A stretch of DNA of 64,000 nucleotides. Source: Isoetes taiwanensis (taxonomy: Eukaryota; Streptophyta; Lycopodiopsida; Isoetales; Isoetaceae). Below the pieces are notes generated by a model. That model had not been told where the DNA came from. It searched no databases and worked only from the letters and a program-made list of their open reading frames with translations. Positions 25,891-37,169 of the stretch are shown here, piece after piece (position 1 is the stretch's first letter; each line of letters begins with the position of its first letter). The position numbers and the translations under genes are program-made. The DNA is taken from the NCBI GenBank assembly GCA_021234155.1, contig JAJEKV010000080.1, positions 4,647,827 to 4,711,826 on the forward strand, in the 5' to 3' direction.

Positions 25891-26822
25891 AAGCCAAAAT
25901 CCCAAATGCAATATTGGCTATATTTTCCATGCCACAAATTTCGTAATAGAAAAATCGTTGAGGAAAAAATCTTAAAGGGAAAGTTTGGTACTCAAGGAAG
26001 TTTCCTCCCAAATGCATAAATTCCCAAAAAATACATGTACCCGACATTTATTTATGTCCAATAGACATTCTTTTTGACCAATAGACTACATCAATTGCCT
26101 TTAGAACTTACCATAGAATATTTTCCAAGACCATAGGCAAAAAGGCACCGTACCTTAGAGCCTTAGAGTCTTAGAGTATTAACATGCAAGTAGGTCCATA
26201 CGTTCCATGAGCCTTTTTGTGCTAGTTATAAGCCACAAAGTTGCATGCAAATTACATTTGCATGTAGCCCACCACTTGTCATGCTTGCATATAAGGAAAT
26301 GCATGCATAAATTTTAAACTAGAAAAACATTATTTTTTTTCAAATGAATATTTATGACCACTTGATAATCCCGTGCACTTTATAAACATCTTTTGAATAT
26401 ATAACATATCCCTTGTATTCTCTATACATTCATAGTTTAACTATTGGAACTTTATAACCATTGGCATTTTTTCCATCATATATGCATGTATAAGCCATTC
26501 TACACCATAAAATATATTGGAGGATGCCATTATGTAGGATTCTCATATTTGCATATCTCTCTTGCACTTCGATTTGTGACCCCAGTCTCAACTGTCATGA
26601 CCACCAAACTCTAAGAGCAATTATAGATTGTGATGTTCCCAAAATTACATTACTCTTATTGTTTCCGTGGCATATGCCCATTAATAAACCATGATGCACC
26701 ATGATTTTTTCATGTCAATTGTCTTATACCCAAGTAGAATGCCTGCCTAGAAATAGTCTTAGTTTCATATTTGACAACAAATAGTGTTAGCTTTTAAAGA
26801 TTTGAAGATTCAAAGAGAATAT
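25891..26822. other. Inter-exon/promoter spacer of unit F
   Basis: Repeated spacer. Ends at 'gattcaaagagaatattc' immediately before the compound TTC tract. No gene seen. Confidence 0.4.
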
Positions 26823-27021
26823 TCTTCTTCTTCTTCTTCTTCTTCTTCTTCTTCTTCTTCTTCTTCTTCTTCTTCTAGGCTTCTTCTTCTTCTTCTTCTT
26901 CTTCTTCTTCTTCTTCTTCTTCTTCTTCTTCTTCTTCTTCTTCTTCTTCTTCTTCTTCTTCTTCTTCTTCTTCTTCTTCTTCTTCTTCTTCTTCTTCTTC
27001 TTCTTCTTCTTCTTCTTCTTC
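26823..27021. repeat. Compound (TTC)n tract fusing two unit positions
   Basis: Two TTC runs (about 18 and 47 triplets) joined by 'taggc' near 26876. The left flank is the one normally followed by the inverted repeat. The right flank ('cgaatatgttcttacaaagac') is the inside of exon 4. About 480 bp present in unit E/F, from tract to exon 4 and including the hairpin, is missing, consistent with recombination between two TTC runs. Confidence 0.9.
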
Positions 27022-27584
27022 GAATATGTTCTTACAAAGACTACGGTCAGATAATGTTTAAAAAAACAATTAAACGCCTCGTTCAAAGTAAGACATGTCA
27101 CCCAATATCTACCCTGGTGTTTTATGCCAGGCCACATCAGGTACTCCTACTTCCATTATGCCTTTGGTATAATCAAAGTTTCACAATATAACTTAAATTT
27201 AGATTTTATTATCATATGCATAACATGGACTTCAACCTTTACTTGAAATAGTAATCTTCCTTTCATTTATTAATCGAGAAAATATAACCGTTTTACAATA
27301 TTAATTTAACAATGGAAGTATCTCACCAAGTTCTTGCCATAAATCATGTTCTTTCTCGTCTTCAATCATCTTATAACTCTTAACTTTAACAGCTTTACTT
27401 CCAAATATTCCATCTCCTTCAAGTTAACGACCACCCTAGAAACAAAATAGAGACAATTGGAGGAGAGAACCCGTACCTGCAGCCAATCAATACACAATTA
27501 GCGTGAAAACGGTAAATGTGCAAGGGCCAAAAGGTACATTGGGTCTCTCAGTTTATCACTGATCACCAATTGTATCCTTTTGCC
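27022..27584 (-). pseudogene. Partial array unit: exon 4 edge and exon 3
   Basis: The exon 4 acceptor edge lies at 27022-27044 and is fused to the GAA tract. Exon 3 at 27477-27584 keeps acceptor CTCAG|GGC and donor CTGCAG|GTACGG and is 108 nt, as in other units. Sequence between them matches 7900-8330 (unit A) better than units B-F. The paired exons 1 and 2 are not found at the usual distance. Confidence 0.45.
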
Positions 27585-27856
27585 CTGAGGTGACATTAAC
27601 AAGAAAAAGAAAACTGGAATAATATCATTATAGACTTCCTTTTTTTTGTCTCAAGCATTACCATTAGACGAGAACTAATTTCTTAGTCCCAAATCTAGCT
27701 GGCAAACTTGATACTCATCGTCAATTTTATAGTATAACATAACAGTTTTATCATTTTAACTCTCAATTTTATCATTTTATCATTTTGAGCATATAGAAAG
27801 AAAGAAAGAGCAAGGATATGTTTCAAAGCCAACACAATACAAAGCTCTAACCAAAC

Positions 27857-27934
27857 CTGATTTAGAGAGCTTCGATTATTTTTTGATAATACGTTGTTGC
27901 CAATATATTTTCCAGCATCTTTTGGAGTTACATC
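27857..27934 (-). CDS. Exon-like open block (26 codons), unknown
   Basis: On the minus strand a GATAAAG| acceptor and a CAG|GTTTGG donor bound a 78-nt open block reading DVTPKDAGKYIGNNVL. Splice consensus at both ends and a complete frame make it a better exon candidate than its surroundings. I do not recognise the family. Confidence 0.3.
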
Positions 27935-28355
27935 CTTTATCAAGTAGCATCATCACGAATGCAATAAAGGCAACCTGTACAAAAAGAACGGCATCATCGA
28001 ATGCCAAAGCCACATGTCAGCTTATGTTACAAGCTCATTCGCAAGCCTGATATTTTTCTTCATAGTTAGCTTTATCAAACTCGATAGCATTTACTTCTGT
28101 AACTATGATTAGATAGAAGGAAAATGACCTGTCGCAGCATCATCAGATGCTCCAGCCAGATTCAAGAAGTCCTGGCATTTATTGCTAAGCTATTTAGCAT
28201 GCCCTTCGCATACAAAAGCATCTGCGGAGCCATTCTTTGGCTTTATTGGCTAAGCTAGCACTAAGAAAAGTAATATGACTAAGTAAAGCCTTTTGTGGCC
28301 ACAACAACATATTGAGACAAAGACCCACTATTTTCAGATGAACAGGGATTCAAAC

Positions 28356-28530
28356 CTGATAATAAGAGCCCAGGAAATATCATGGTGTATGGAACAACCA
28401 TTATATGGCATCCTTCTGCAATATCGAAGCTTGTAGAGCTAATTTTTCTTTGCCATATCTTTGTAATACCAGGAACTAGATCAAGCATCTGTTTCACCAT
28501 CGCTGGCATCCAGTTATCAGTTGCCATCAT
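28356..28530 (-). CDS. Exon-like open block (58 codons), unknown
   Basis: The minus strand is open from an ATG at 28530 through MPAMVKQMLDLVPGITKIWQ and VVPYTMIFPGLLLSG to a CAG|GTTTGA donor at 28356. Amino-acid composition is protein-like and the donor is good; the upstream acceptor is unclear. No sister copy was seen in the window to test it. Confidence 0.3.
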
Positions 28531-29947
28531 TTAAGCAATGGTAAAGAACATAGAAATCGGCGTTGGCATCTGGCCCTTCTATTTTTAATCCTCTATACTG
28601 GCCTCCAAGTCTTTTTCCAATTTACACAGGCCTAAAGTTTGGCATAAATCGAACAGCATAAAGCCCTGCTTTAAACAGTTTAATAATATTTGCAAACATC
28701 GTTTTATAGCAAATGGTCTGTAGCCGACCAAGCTAAGCAACCAGAGGATCTGTCTTTGTTTGAAATCCATATCAAAGTTATGCTATATCATCTGTTATGT
28801 ATCCACTTGGCCATTTGTAGACAAATGCAAAACCCTGTAACAGAACATTCTGACCGATTATGGCAGAATAAAACTTGACGTTACCAGATTAGGCAAGATA
28901 CGACTCCACATGACATCGAAGCAATCTCAGATTTGTCTTTACATAAGCCAGTTTCGATTCAAAATCTCATTGTACAAGCCGACACTGACATAAGCAAGCA
29001 TATCCAGGAAGAGATCTGTACCTTTGCACTGAATATTGGCATTTCTCAAACTAGCTTTTGTTCCAAGAAGAAATCGGCTAAGAAAGGGCCTATTTGCGGC
29101 TCAACAGATATGCAGTTTAGTATAACTAAACCTATCGGCTCCATCTAGTTCTTGGAGCTAAACCGTCAAAATCTTTAGGGCTTTTTTCTTTACTCAATAT
29201 TGCTCTTAGCAAGGATTCTTTAGGCGCAAAGATGTGTCGATGGGTTCTAGCTAAAGTCCCAAATATTACAAGGTAAAATGGACTTTTAAATGGACTCTTT
29301 ATAGTTCCCAATTAATTCGTCACATGTAAAAAAGCATGGAGTCATTTTTTTGAGAAGCAAATCTCATTCGTCACATGTAAAAAAGCATGGAGCCATTATT
29401 TTGAGAAGCTAATCTCATGTATTCCTGAAATATAACTCAAACAAGAGCCAAAATTTCATAAGGGCCACAAGCATGTTACCTTAACCAAACTTTGATGTAA
29501 TCGGTTACCCAAGCCCCTAGCTAAGTCATATTGTAGTTGCATGATAAAAGCGTAGAACCAAATGGTTCATAAACATTACATGCAATTTAATTTCCCTAAA
29601 GGTAACATGTGGCAAACATGCATGCCTCAAATAAAGCAAACTTTAAAATCCCAATTTAAATACCCCAGGGGTATTATTTGGAACAATAGCTAATTCATGA
29701 GTTACTAGATTGCATATTATGCATCCAAATTGCAATTTGCAACTTAGGCATATTAGTTTGAGAATTTTGCATGTATTTTGCCAATAAAGCCCTTCAAAAA
29801 ATGTGGCACTATATCAAATGCAAGGTTTTAGCCACTTTCTTGATTTAAGGAGGCGGTTTTATTTGCCAGAGCCACCACAATGTAGAAAACCACTTAGAAT
29901 TCTAATGGTTCCATAATATTTAATATCAATTCTGCAGAAGAGAATAT
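28531..29947. other. Unassigned single-copy part of the array
   Basis: Not matched by units A-F. Contains a ~60-bp direct duplication at about 29317-29420 ('cacatgtaaaaaagcatgga' twice). Towards 29700-29930 it becomes similar to 35040-35310 ('taggcatatta', 'ccacttaga..tctaat'). A 61-codon minus frame at 28585-28770 has no splice or start support. Confidence 0.4.
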
Positions 29948-30175
29948 TCTTCTTCTTCTTCTTCTTCTTCTTCTTCTTCTTCTTCTTCTTCTTCTTCTTC
30001 TTCTTCTTCTTCTTCTTCTTCTTCTTCTTCTTCTTTCTTCTTCTTCTTCTTCTTCTTCTTCTTCTTCTTCTTCTTCTTCTTCTTCTTCTTCTTCTTCTTC
30101 TTCTTCTTCTTCTTCTTCTTCTTCTTCTTCTTCTTCTTCTTCTTCTTCTTCTTCTTCTTCTTCTTCTTCTTCTTC
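29948..30175. repeat. (TTC)n microsatellite, ~76 triplets, longest in window
   Basis: 228 bp with one extra T near 30036. Left flank 'ctgcagaagagaatattc', right flank 'cgatgatgttcttactaag', which is the exon 4 interior. The intact counterpart is at 37160, where 'tttcttcttcgatgatg' has only two TTCs. Confidence 0.95.
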
Positions 30176-32638
30176 GATGATGTTCTTACTAAGACTACAG
30201 TCAGATTAAAGTATAAAAAACATTTAAACAACCTTGTTCATAGTAAGGACATATAAGCCAATACCTATCCTGGGTTAAGCCAGGCCACATCAGGTACTCC
30301 TACTCCCATGTGTCTTTAAATTATAACTCACAAGATTTCATAGTATAAGTATAAGAGTATTTTATTTTAAGTTTTGATGTCACTTAACATGTTGTATGAT
30401 GCAGAAATCCGAATATATCATTTTTTCGAACAGTTAATTCATGGAAGTAATAACATATCATAATCATTTTGTCAATCATGTATTACAATAATCTTATCAA
30501 TAATAATGTTACGTATATAGACTTTAATGCCGTATGAGGGGTCGAATATATCCATATAAGGTCATTACCAAGCCATCATAGTATCACAATGTGCTGCCTT
30601 ACCAAACAGCACATACCCCTTAAATATTTTATGATTCTGATTCATGGCTAACAGGAACAACTAGAGTAGAAACAGACCTGCATTATTAGTTTTTACACTC
30701 TGCAGATACAATACTAAAGGAAAAACTGTTGTTTCAAGCTTCTTGTATAAACCTGGCAACATTGTCACCTCTCTGCCATTTGATCTTAATCGCAGGGTGC
30801 TACATGCAGGTCAGATAAACCAAGCTATTTGGATTACCCTTAGACTATTTTCAGCTTTACAAAATAAGTGGATGTCATGTGCAGGACAATATCTTATCTG
30901 AATATGGTCTTAAGCACAGATTATGGCCTATAACAAAAGGAATAATACATTTGCAAGCCATATGTCTGCTCTTAAAAGCAGCTTAAGTACAGACCAGATG
31001 TTACTCAGACAATAGATCTAAAACCGATTCCAATCCAGTGTTGCAAAGAAAAGGATGAACATACCCATATTGTTTTTGAACCAGGGCTAGAAACTAGGAA
31101 ATGGAATCAAGACAAAATTTTAACAGTTAAATATATGGCCAGACCTGTAAAGGAGAGCTCCGTTATAGCTCCTTGCCCGTCATTTCCATTCCAAATCCTT
31201 CTATCACGATCTTTTTTTTTTTTTTTGAGCAACCATGCTACATATGCTCCAGCAATAGCTGCATCTAACAAATGCTTCTGCAGTGAGGATAAGGCTCTTG
31301 GTAAAAGCCGAAAGTTTGCATTAGGCATCTAACCGAAGCCTTAACATTATCATTCTGGTCAGGGTATTGCATATCTAGAGCACTAACATGAAGAAACACG
31401 TTTAAATGGCAAAAACAAAATGGTACCTTCAAGATTCTAGTATAGTGCAATCTCTCCGGGAATGATTACCATTCTCAAATCCTTATGTAATGCAATGATC
31501 CCAAGCATGCAAAATCCGGTAGCAAGTAAACCACATCGATTGCATGAACTTGGCTCATTTGGCCATCTTAGAATCCGAATTTAGCAAAATCCGATCTGCT
31601 GTTTCATCCATATTCGGCTAAGGTTAAAGCCATAACCATATTCTAAGACTATAAAGGCGGACATTTGGCGTAAACAGAGGCCCAAAATGCTAAATAAATG
31701 TCTACTGCCCATTCCGGGAGTCGACTCCATTAAAAATGACCCTGTAAAATACCAAGGATTTTTCCATATCTCTTTTTTTATCTTTTGCATCTTAACACAT
31801 GGCCACATGACATGCAAAACAAAAAGCAATCGCTTCACATATTGCTCAAAATGGAGATGGAAAAGCTAATGAAAGCCCCAAATTCTTTCCAAAAAAGTAC
31901 ATGCAAAATATTTTCTATAAAGCTTAGATGTGGCATATATGCATGCCCTCAAAAATCCTTTATATATAGCTAATATAATGATGTCACCAAAAGGGTGCAC
32001 CCATTTTTGATTTTTAACAAATTTAAGCCTTATAATAATTCGAATATCCAAGTGTTTACCTTTCCTTTAATTTTCCTTTAATGACATGCGTTTCTTAGCC
32101 ACTTTTACAAGCCCAACTCAATTTTTCTTTAGAATACTTCCAATATCTAACCACATCATACCCTAGTGGATATGAAACCCACTTTTTAATGGATATGAAA
32201 CCCTGCAAAGAAGAGCAAGCATTTCTTTTCAAATAGTATTTTTCTACATAGATGTCCACATCTTTTAATGGATATAAAACCATGCAAAGAGAAGCAAGCA
32301 ATTATTGCACTTGGCATATCATTTAATGCCTTTACTCCACCAACCCATCACCTTAGGTGAAATTATTTAATTGTAGCATTGCTTACTAGGCAATTAAAGA
32401 CTTAAAAATAAAAAGCTATCTTTGGTAATGGAACGTGGACCATTTATTTTTTGTCTTGTATTCCAAACCTTCAACGTAAGGTCTAATGGTTTTGCAATTT
32501 CCCATGGCAAACCATTGGAGGTACCTTGTTAGTACATAGTTACATGCCCATTTAAGAAAGATCTTATGTTTTTGCACTCATATTGTGCATATGAGGTCAA
32601 ACCCTCATTTTTCATCGATTAATTTTGCCTTACCAATT
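30176..32638. repeat. Segment duplicated at 37170-40173 (copy 1)
   Basis: Shares with the later block the strings 'tatgaggggtcgaatatatc', 'tttgatcttaatcgcagggt' and 'catggccacatgac' in the same order. Differences are mainly small indels. A minus-strand block near 30770-30815 reads IKIKWQRGDNVARFIQEA in both copies with conservative changes, then a shared TGA. This is possibly an old exon. The plus strand has no supported gene. Confidence 0.65.
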
Positions 32639-32764
32639 TCTTCTTCTTCTTCTTCTTCTTCTTCTTCTTCTTCTTCTTCTTCTTCTTCTTCTTCTTCTTC
32701 TTCTTCTTCTTCTTCTTCTTCTTCTTCTTCTTCTTCTTCTTCTTCTTCTTCTTCTTCTTCTTCT
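32639..32764. repeat. (TTC)n microsatellite, ~42 triplets
   Basis: Left flank 'taattttgccttaccaat' equals that of the tract at 40174; right flank 'tcagacatgttcttgccaag' is exon 4 interior. The two halves come from different contexts. Confidence 0.95.
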
Positions 32765-33270
32765 TTCAGACATGTTCTTGCCAAGACTACTACGGTCCGC
32801 GGTTATGCAAACAATTACATTAAAAGAACCTTGTTCAAGGCAAGATCACTTATCCCAATATCCACCCTGGTTTTTTAGGCCAGGCCACATCAGGCACTCT
32901 ACAAACCTTAGCCCATATAAATATCTAGATTTGAAAAATCATATTCCATAAAGTGTAAATCTTAAATTTTAAAGCATATAAAGTGTAAATCTCAAGTGTA
33001 AATCTCAAATTTTAAAGTTCAAAAATGTAAATCTCAAATTTTAGAGTATAAAGTTCAAAGAATAACATATTCTGTACTCTCAGTTCCAGTTCCAGCTATT
33101 CCATTTCCGCGTTAACGTCAACTCTAACAAAAAATGAAGACAATTAGAGGAGAGAACCCGCACTGTGACCAACCAATACACAATTAGCATGATAATGGTA
33201 AATGTGCAAGGGCCAAAAGGTACATTGGGTCTCTCAGTTTATCACTGATCACCAATTGTATCCTTTTGCC
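32765..33270 (-). pseudogene. Partial array unit: exon 4 edge and exon 3
   Basis: The exon 4 edge beside the tract reads AAGAACATGTCTGAA on the minus strand, supporting Asn-Met-Ser-Glu as the ancestral reading. Exon 3 lies at about 33161-33270 with a CTCAG acceptor and a scrambled donor ('cactgtgacc' for 'acctgcagcc'). Nearly identical to 35820-36320. Confidence 0.4.
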
Positions 33271-33600
33271 CTGAGGTGACATTTAACAAGAAAGGACACT
33301 GGAATATTAACGTTTTTAGCATTATAGACTTCCCATTTGATCTCAAGTATAACCATCAGACGAGAACTAATTTCTTAGTCCCAAATCTAGCTGGTTATTA
33401 TGATCTCAAAAATATTATTTAAACCTTGATCATCATAGTCAGGTTCATAGCATATCATAAAATATTTAACATTTTAACTTCCTCAGTTCGATCTCAACTT
33501 TTTATATGAGCATTTCCAACATATTTCAGATTTATTCAAGAACCATAGTCACTTCCAAAAACGTATCACAATCGAATATAAGATTTAGAATATAAACTTT
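32765..33600. repeat. ~0.83-kb segment duplicated at 35822-36655 (copy 1)
   Basis: Includes 'aggccaggccacatcaggca', the 'gtgtaaatctcaaattttaa' mini-repeats and ends near 'aagatttagaatataaa'. It differs from the second copy at few sites, including the exon 3 donor. Confidence 0.8.
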
Positions 33601-35329
33601 TGAATATAAGAATTAGAATTAATTTAAGCATGTCATCTTTGGCAGCATTTGAACAACAAAGTAGCTAACCATAGAGCTCATCTATGAGCCGAAGCATCAA
33701 AGCTTGTTCTTGCGTCTTGCATCATAAACAACCACTTTTCTCAACTTAACAGGAATATTAGCATGCTTCAATTTACCATGGCTGGAACTAAGCATTCAGA
33801 TTTAAGCAGCATCAAGTCCAATATTGCACTTAACTTTTATGATTCAGAGTGCCCATCTTATTAGGTCCAAATTTGTACTTAAACCTCTATGATTCAAAGT
33901 ACTCTAGCTACTTACCACAGCTTCAAAGTGATGTACTAGCTAATTTTAAACATCATGACCACATTTATGTTACATTTCTTAATGTGCAACACAACATCCC
34001 TTCAATTCCTACGTAGCACAAGCTACCTTGTTAAAGAACTAAAGTTCCAAGCATGTCACATCATATCTTTTCCCATCTATAACTAGCCTTATCTTATTTC
34101 TGCTGCAACTTTATATCTCTATTAATATAAAGCTCCAAAATGTCCACATCGCCTTTTGCAAGCAACCAAGTGCAAAGTTTTATCTTTTATAATTCTGTCA
34201 CCAGATCCTATTCCTTATTCCAAGAGGTAAAACAATCATTTCATAAATTACCTTGTCACCATTTCATTTAGACATATCCTGGGATGGCCACATCGTTATA
34301 TCAAAGGGGAATAAAGGAAATAAACAACAAAGCTTTGTTTATATGAAAACATGTTCTTTCTTCATCCCTACCAGGACTAGATTATTCATTCCATCTTCAC
34401 CGAAAACAGATTACTAGTAGGCCGTACTAACCTGGTTTTCGTGGCCTCCATTCTCTGCACTTTGCACTATTCTTTTGATCTTTATAGCCCCATTCGTGAA
34501 GTTTGAAATCAGCACCATAGTTTGCAGATCAGCGAACCTCTTAGATCGGCCATAGCTCAAGATCTGCATGTCATTTGTGGCCTCTCAAAGCAAAACGGCT
34601 CAGCCGCGCTAGGCGCCACAGTCCTTCGGCTAGAAGGAAAAATGAAACCTAAAATTTGGTCACTTATTTTTCCACAACTACATAGGATAAAAAATATGTA
34701 TAAGGCCATCTCATCTATATGGCCCAAGTACTAGCAATAAACACCAACCGTCACCAAAGATAGTTCTTCAAGTTGACTTTTTTGCAATGTTCCACCATAC
34801 CATTAATGAAAGTGGTGTACCATTGAAGGCCCACCTCGCTTCCCATAAGCACTTAACATTAAGGTCATAACTATAATAATAATCCAACATTTTACATGTT
34901 AGAAATTAACTTGCCAAATGCACATAAACTTTTTTGATTCATTTCCATGTCATATTCCCAAGTGGGATTCCTTCTTTTGGAAAAATAGTCACAGTCATAT
35001 AACATCCCCTCATAGTCATATAGCTAGGCAACTTGCACCTTAGGCATATGCATCCAAAATGCACCTTAGGCATATTACTCAAACATTTCAATGTATCTTG
35101 CGAGAACAATCCAACTAGCCGATGTGGCACTATAACCTACCATATAACCTACCATAGGCCAAGATTTCAATTGTGAAGGCCACCATATTATAAAGAACCA
35201 CTTAGATTTCTAATAGTTCCATAGAGGCAACCTAATGCAAAATGCAATAATACCATGCTTTAGTCAATTAAAGCTCATAAGAGCAAGTATTTAAGATATG
35301 AAGATTCGAAGAGAGAATATTCTTCTTCT
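33601..35329. other. Unassigned AT-rich part of the array
   Basis: No sister copy of most of this stretch is seen. A 70-codon plus frame at 34522-34734 lacks a Kozak context and splice signals. Sequence after 35040 resembles 29700-29930. No supported gene. Confidence 0.35.
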
Positions 35330-35348
35330 TCTTCTTCTTCTTCTTCTC
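35330..35348. repeat. Short (TTC)n tract, ~6 triplets
   Basis: Same flanks as the 20329 and 23583 tracts but contracted to about six triplets, which shows how variable the tract length is between units. Confidence 0.9.
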
Positions 35349-35369
35349 CCACAATCCCTCCCTCGGGAT

Positions 35370-35423
35370 GTAGGACTCCTCTTTTTATAAGGAAAGCAGG
35401 ACCCCTATAAAAGAGGGTCCTAC
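35370..35423. promoter_or_regulatory. TATA-containing inverted repeat, sixth copy
   Basis: Arms 35370-35389 and 35406-35423 with TATAAAAG in the right arm; loop shortened. Confidence 0.45.
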
Positions 35424-35754
35424 TTCACACCCGAAAAAAACAGATTCAAAGAATCTTTCAATCAGCATCAAATTATTATATCATCTTTATCTTATTAGTA
35501 TAAGGTGCATTGGACCAAATACTATATCCGCAATAGCAGATAATTCAAGAACTAGTACAATGGACTAGTTCAAGACCCAACAAAATGTCAGGGTTTTAAA
35601 ATCTTGAAGTACATGAGGCACAGTGGGCCTTAAGTACCATGGACAGCCTGATATAGTATAAAACACTATATCATAATAGGCTATGGGCCATTTACCATAG
35701 CATATGGTAGCAAAACCTATTTTACTGTCCAAAAGCAATAATATTCAACCTAAC

Positions 35755-36320
35755 CTGGTTTGTAGAAGTGATGCGTTTGCCAGATATCTCCAGCAAGTGG
35801 AAGTCACGATTTCTTCTTCGTACATGTTCTTGCCAAGACTACGATCCACGTTATGCAAACAATTACATTAAAAGAACCTTGTTCAAGGCAAGATCACTTA
35901 TCCCAATATCCACCCTGGTTTTTTAGGCCAGGCCACATCAGGCACTCTACAAACCTTAGCCCATATAAATATCTAGATTTGAAAAATCATATTCCATAAA
36001 GTGTAAATCTTAAATTTTAAAGCATATAAAGTGTAAATCTCAAGTGTAAATCTCAAATTTTAAAGTTCAAAAATGTAAATCTCAAATTTTAGAGTATAAA
36101 GTTCAAAGAATAACATATTCTGTACTCTCAGTTCCAGTTCCAGCTATTCCATTTCCGCGTTAACGTCAACTCTAACAGCAAAATGAAGACAATTAGAGGA
36201 GAGAACCCGTACCTGCAGCCAACCAATACACAATTAGCATGATAATGGTAAATGTGCAAGGGCTAAAAGGTACATTGGGTCTCTCAGTTTATCACTGATC
36301 ACCAATTGTATCCTTTTGCC
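35755..36320 (-). pseudogene. Partial array unit: intact exon 4 and exon 3
   Basis: Exon 4 35755-35838 has the AACCAG|GTTAG donor and the full Glu-run codons. Exon 3 36213-36320 has good splice sites and a silent TTG-to-TTA Leu change in the GKRIQLVISDKLRDPMYLL frame relative to unit D. Exons 1 and 2 are replaced by other sequence beyond 36655. Confidence 0.4.
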
Positions 36321-36655
36321 CTGAGGTGACATTTAACAAGAAAGGACACTGGAATATTAACGTTTTTAGCATTATAGACTTCCCATTTGATCTCAAGTAT
36401 AACCATCAGACGAGAACTAATTTCTTAGTCCCAAATCTAGCTGGTTATTATGATCTCAAAAATATTATTTAAACCTTGATCATCATAGTCAGGTTCATAG
36501 CATATCATAAAATATTTAACATTTTAACTTCCTCAGTTCGATCTCAACTTTTTATATGAGCATTTCCAACATATTTCAGATTTATTCAAGAACCATAGTC
36601 ACTTCCAAAAACGTATCACAATCGAATATAAGATTTAGAATATAAAGTGGACCCA
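35822..36655. repeat. ~0.83-kb segment, copy 2 of 32765-33600
   Basis: See copy 1. Here it follows an intact exon 4 instead of a TTC tract, so the 32.7-kb copy arose by a join inside TTC. Confidence 0.8.
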
Positions 36656-37169
36656 TATCAAGGAGATGGCACATTGGGCCATAGTCCTATTTATCATTTG
36701 AGTGGTATAACTGGCACAATAAGCCATATATATAAAGGGCAATTCATCAGCAAAGTGCATCTAACAGGATGATTCTATGAGGAATGGCACCATGAACCAT
36801 AAACCCCGACTAGTTAAGACGATACTTAACATATATCATCCACGCATAGAGCAAAGTAGATAATATACACTGACCTGTTATGTAGAAGAGATGCCTTTAC
36901 CCGATAGCACTTCAGAATTTATCGTGTGCCACTTTACTGGTATTCATGCTATACAGAGGGTTGGACAATGATACTAGGACCATTTCCCATAGCTCCATAT
37001 CCCAAACCAGCCAGTAGTATCAGCCAACAGACATTCTGCTGTAATAAATCATAGTAGCAATTAGTTATGCCAAAACCAACATAGAATCAGCATTATTTCA
37101 TGGTTTCAGAAATGATGTGTTTGTTGGATACCTCCAACAAATAGATGTCACAATTTCTTCTTCGATGAT
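36656..37169. other. Diverged unit fragments with two exon 4-like donors
   Basis: The minus strand at about 36873-36930 shows a relative of exon 4 ending TCTACATAACAG|GTCAGT. At 37096-37185 another exon 4 relative reads EEEIVTSICWRYPT but has lost its GT donor ('accatgaaat'). These are older paralogues of the array exon. Confidence 0.4.

Noticed and set aside
9726-26822. Minus-strand frames beginning MSGTCIFWEFMHLGG and MHIYRFHANC in several units
   Set aside because: The first lies in the spacer, recurs only because the DNA recurs, and crosses no splice consensus. The second is partly exon 3 read into its intron; the exon itself is listed.
26784-27191. Long open frames of poly-Ser, poly-Leu, poly-Lys or poly-Glu through TTC tracts (also at 10606, 20289, 23542, 29926 and 32585)
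   Set aside because: Triplet repeats have no stops in any frame; lengths track tract size and are not conserved.
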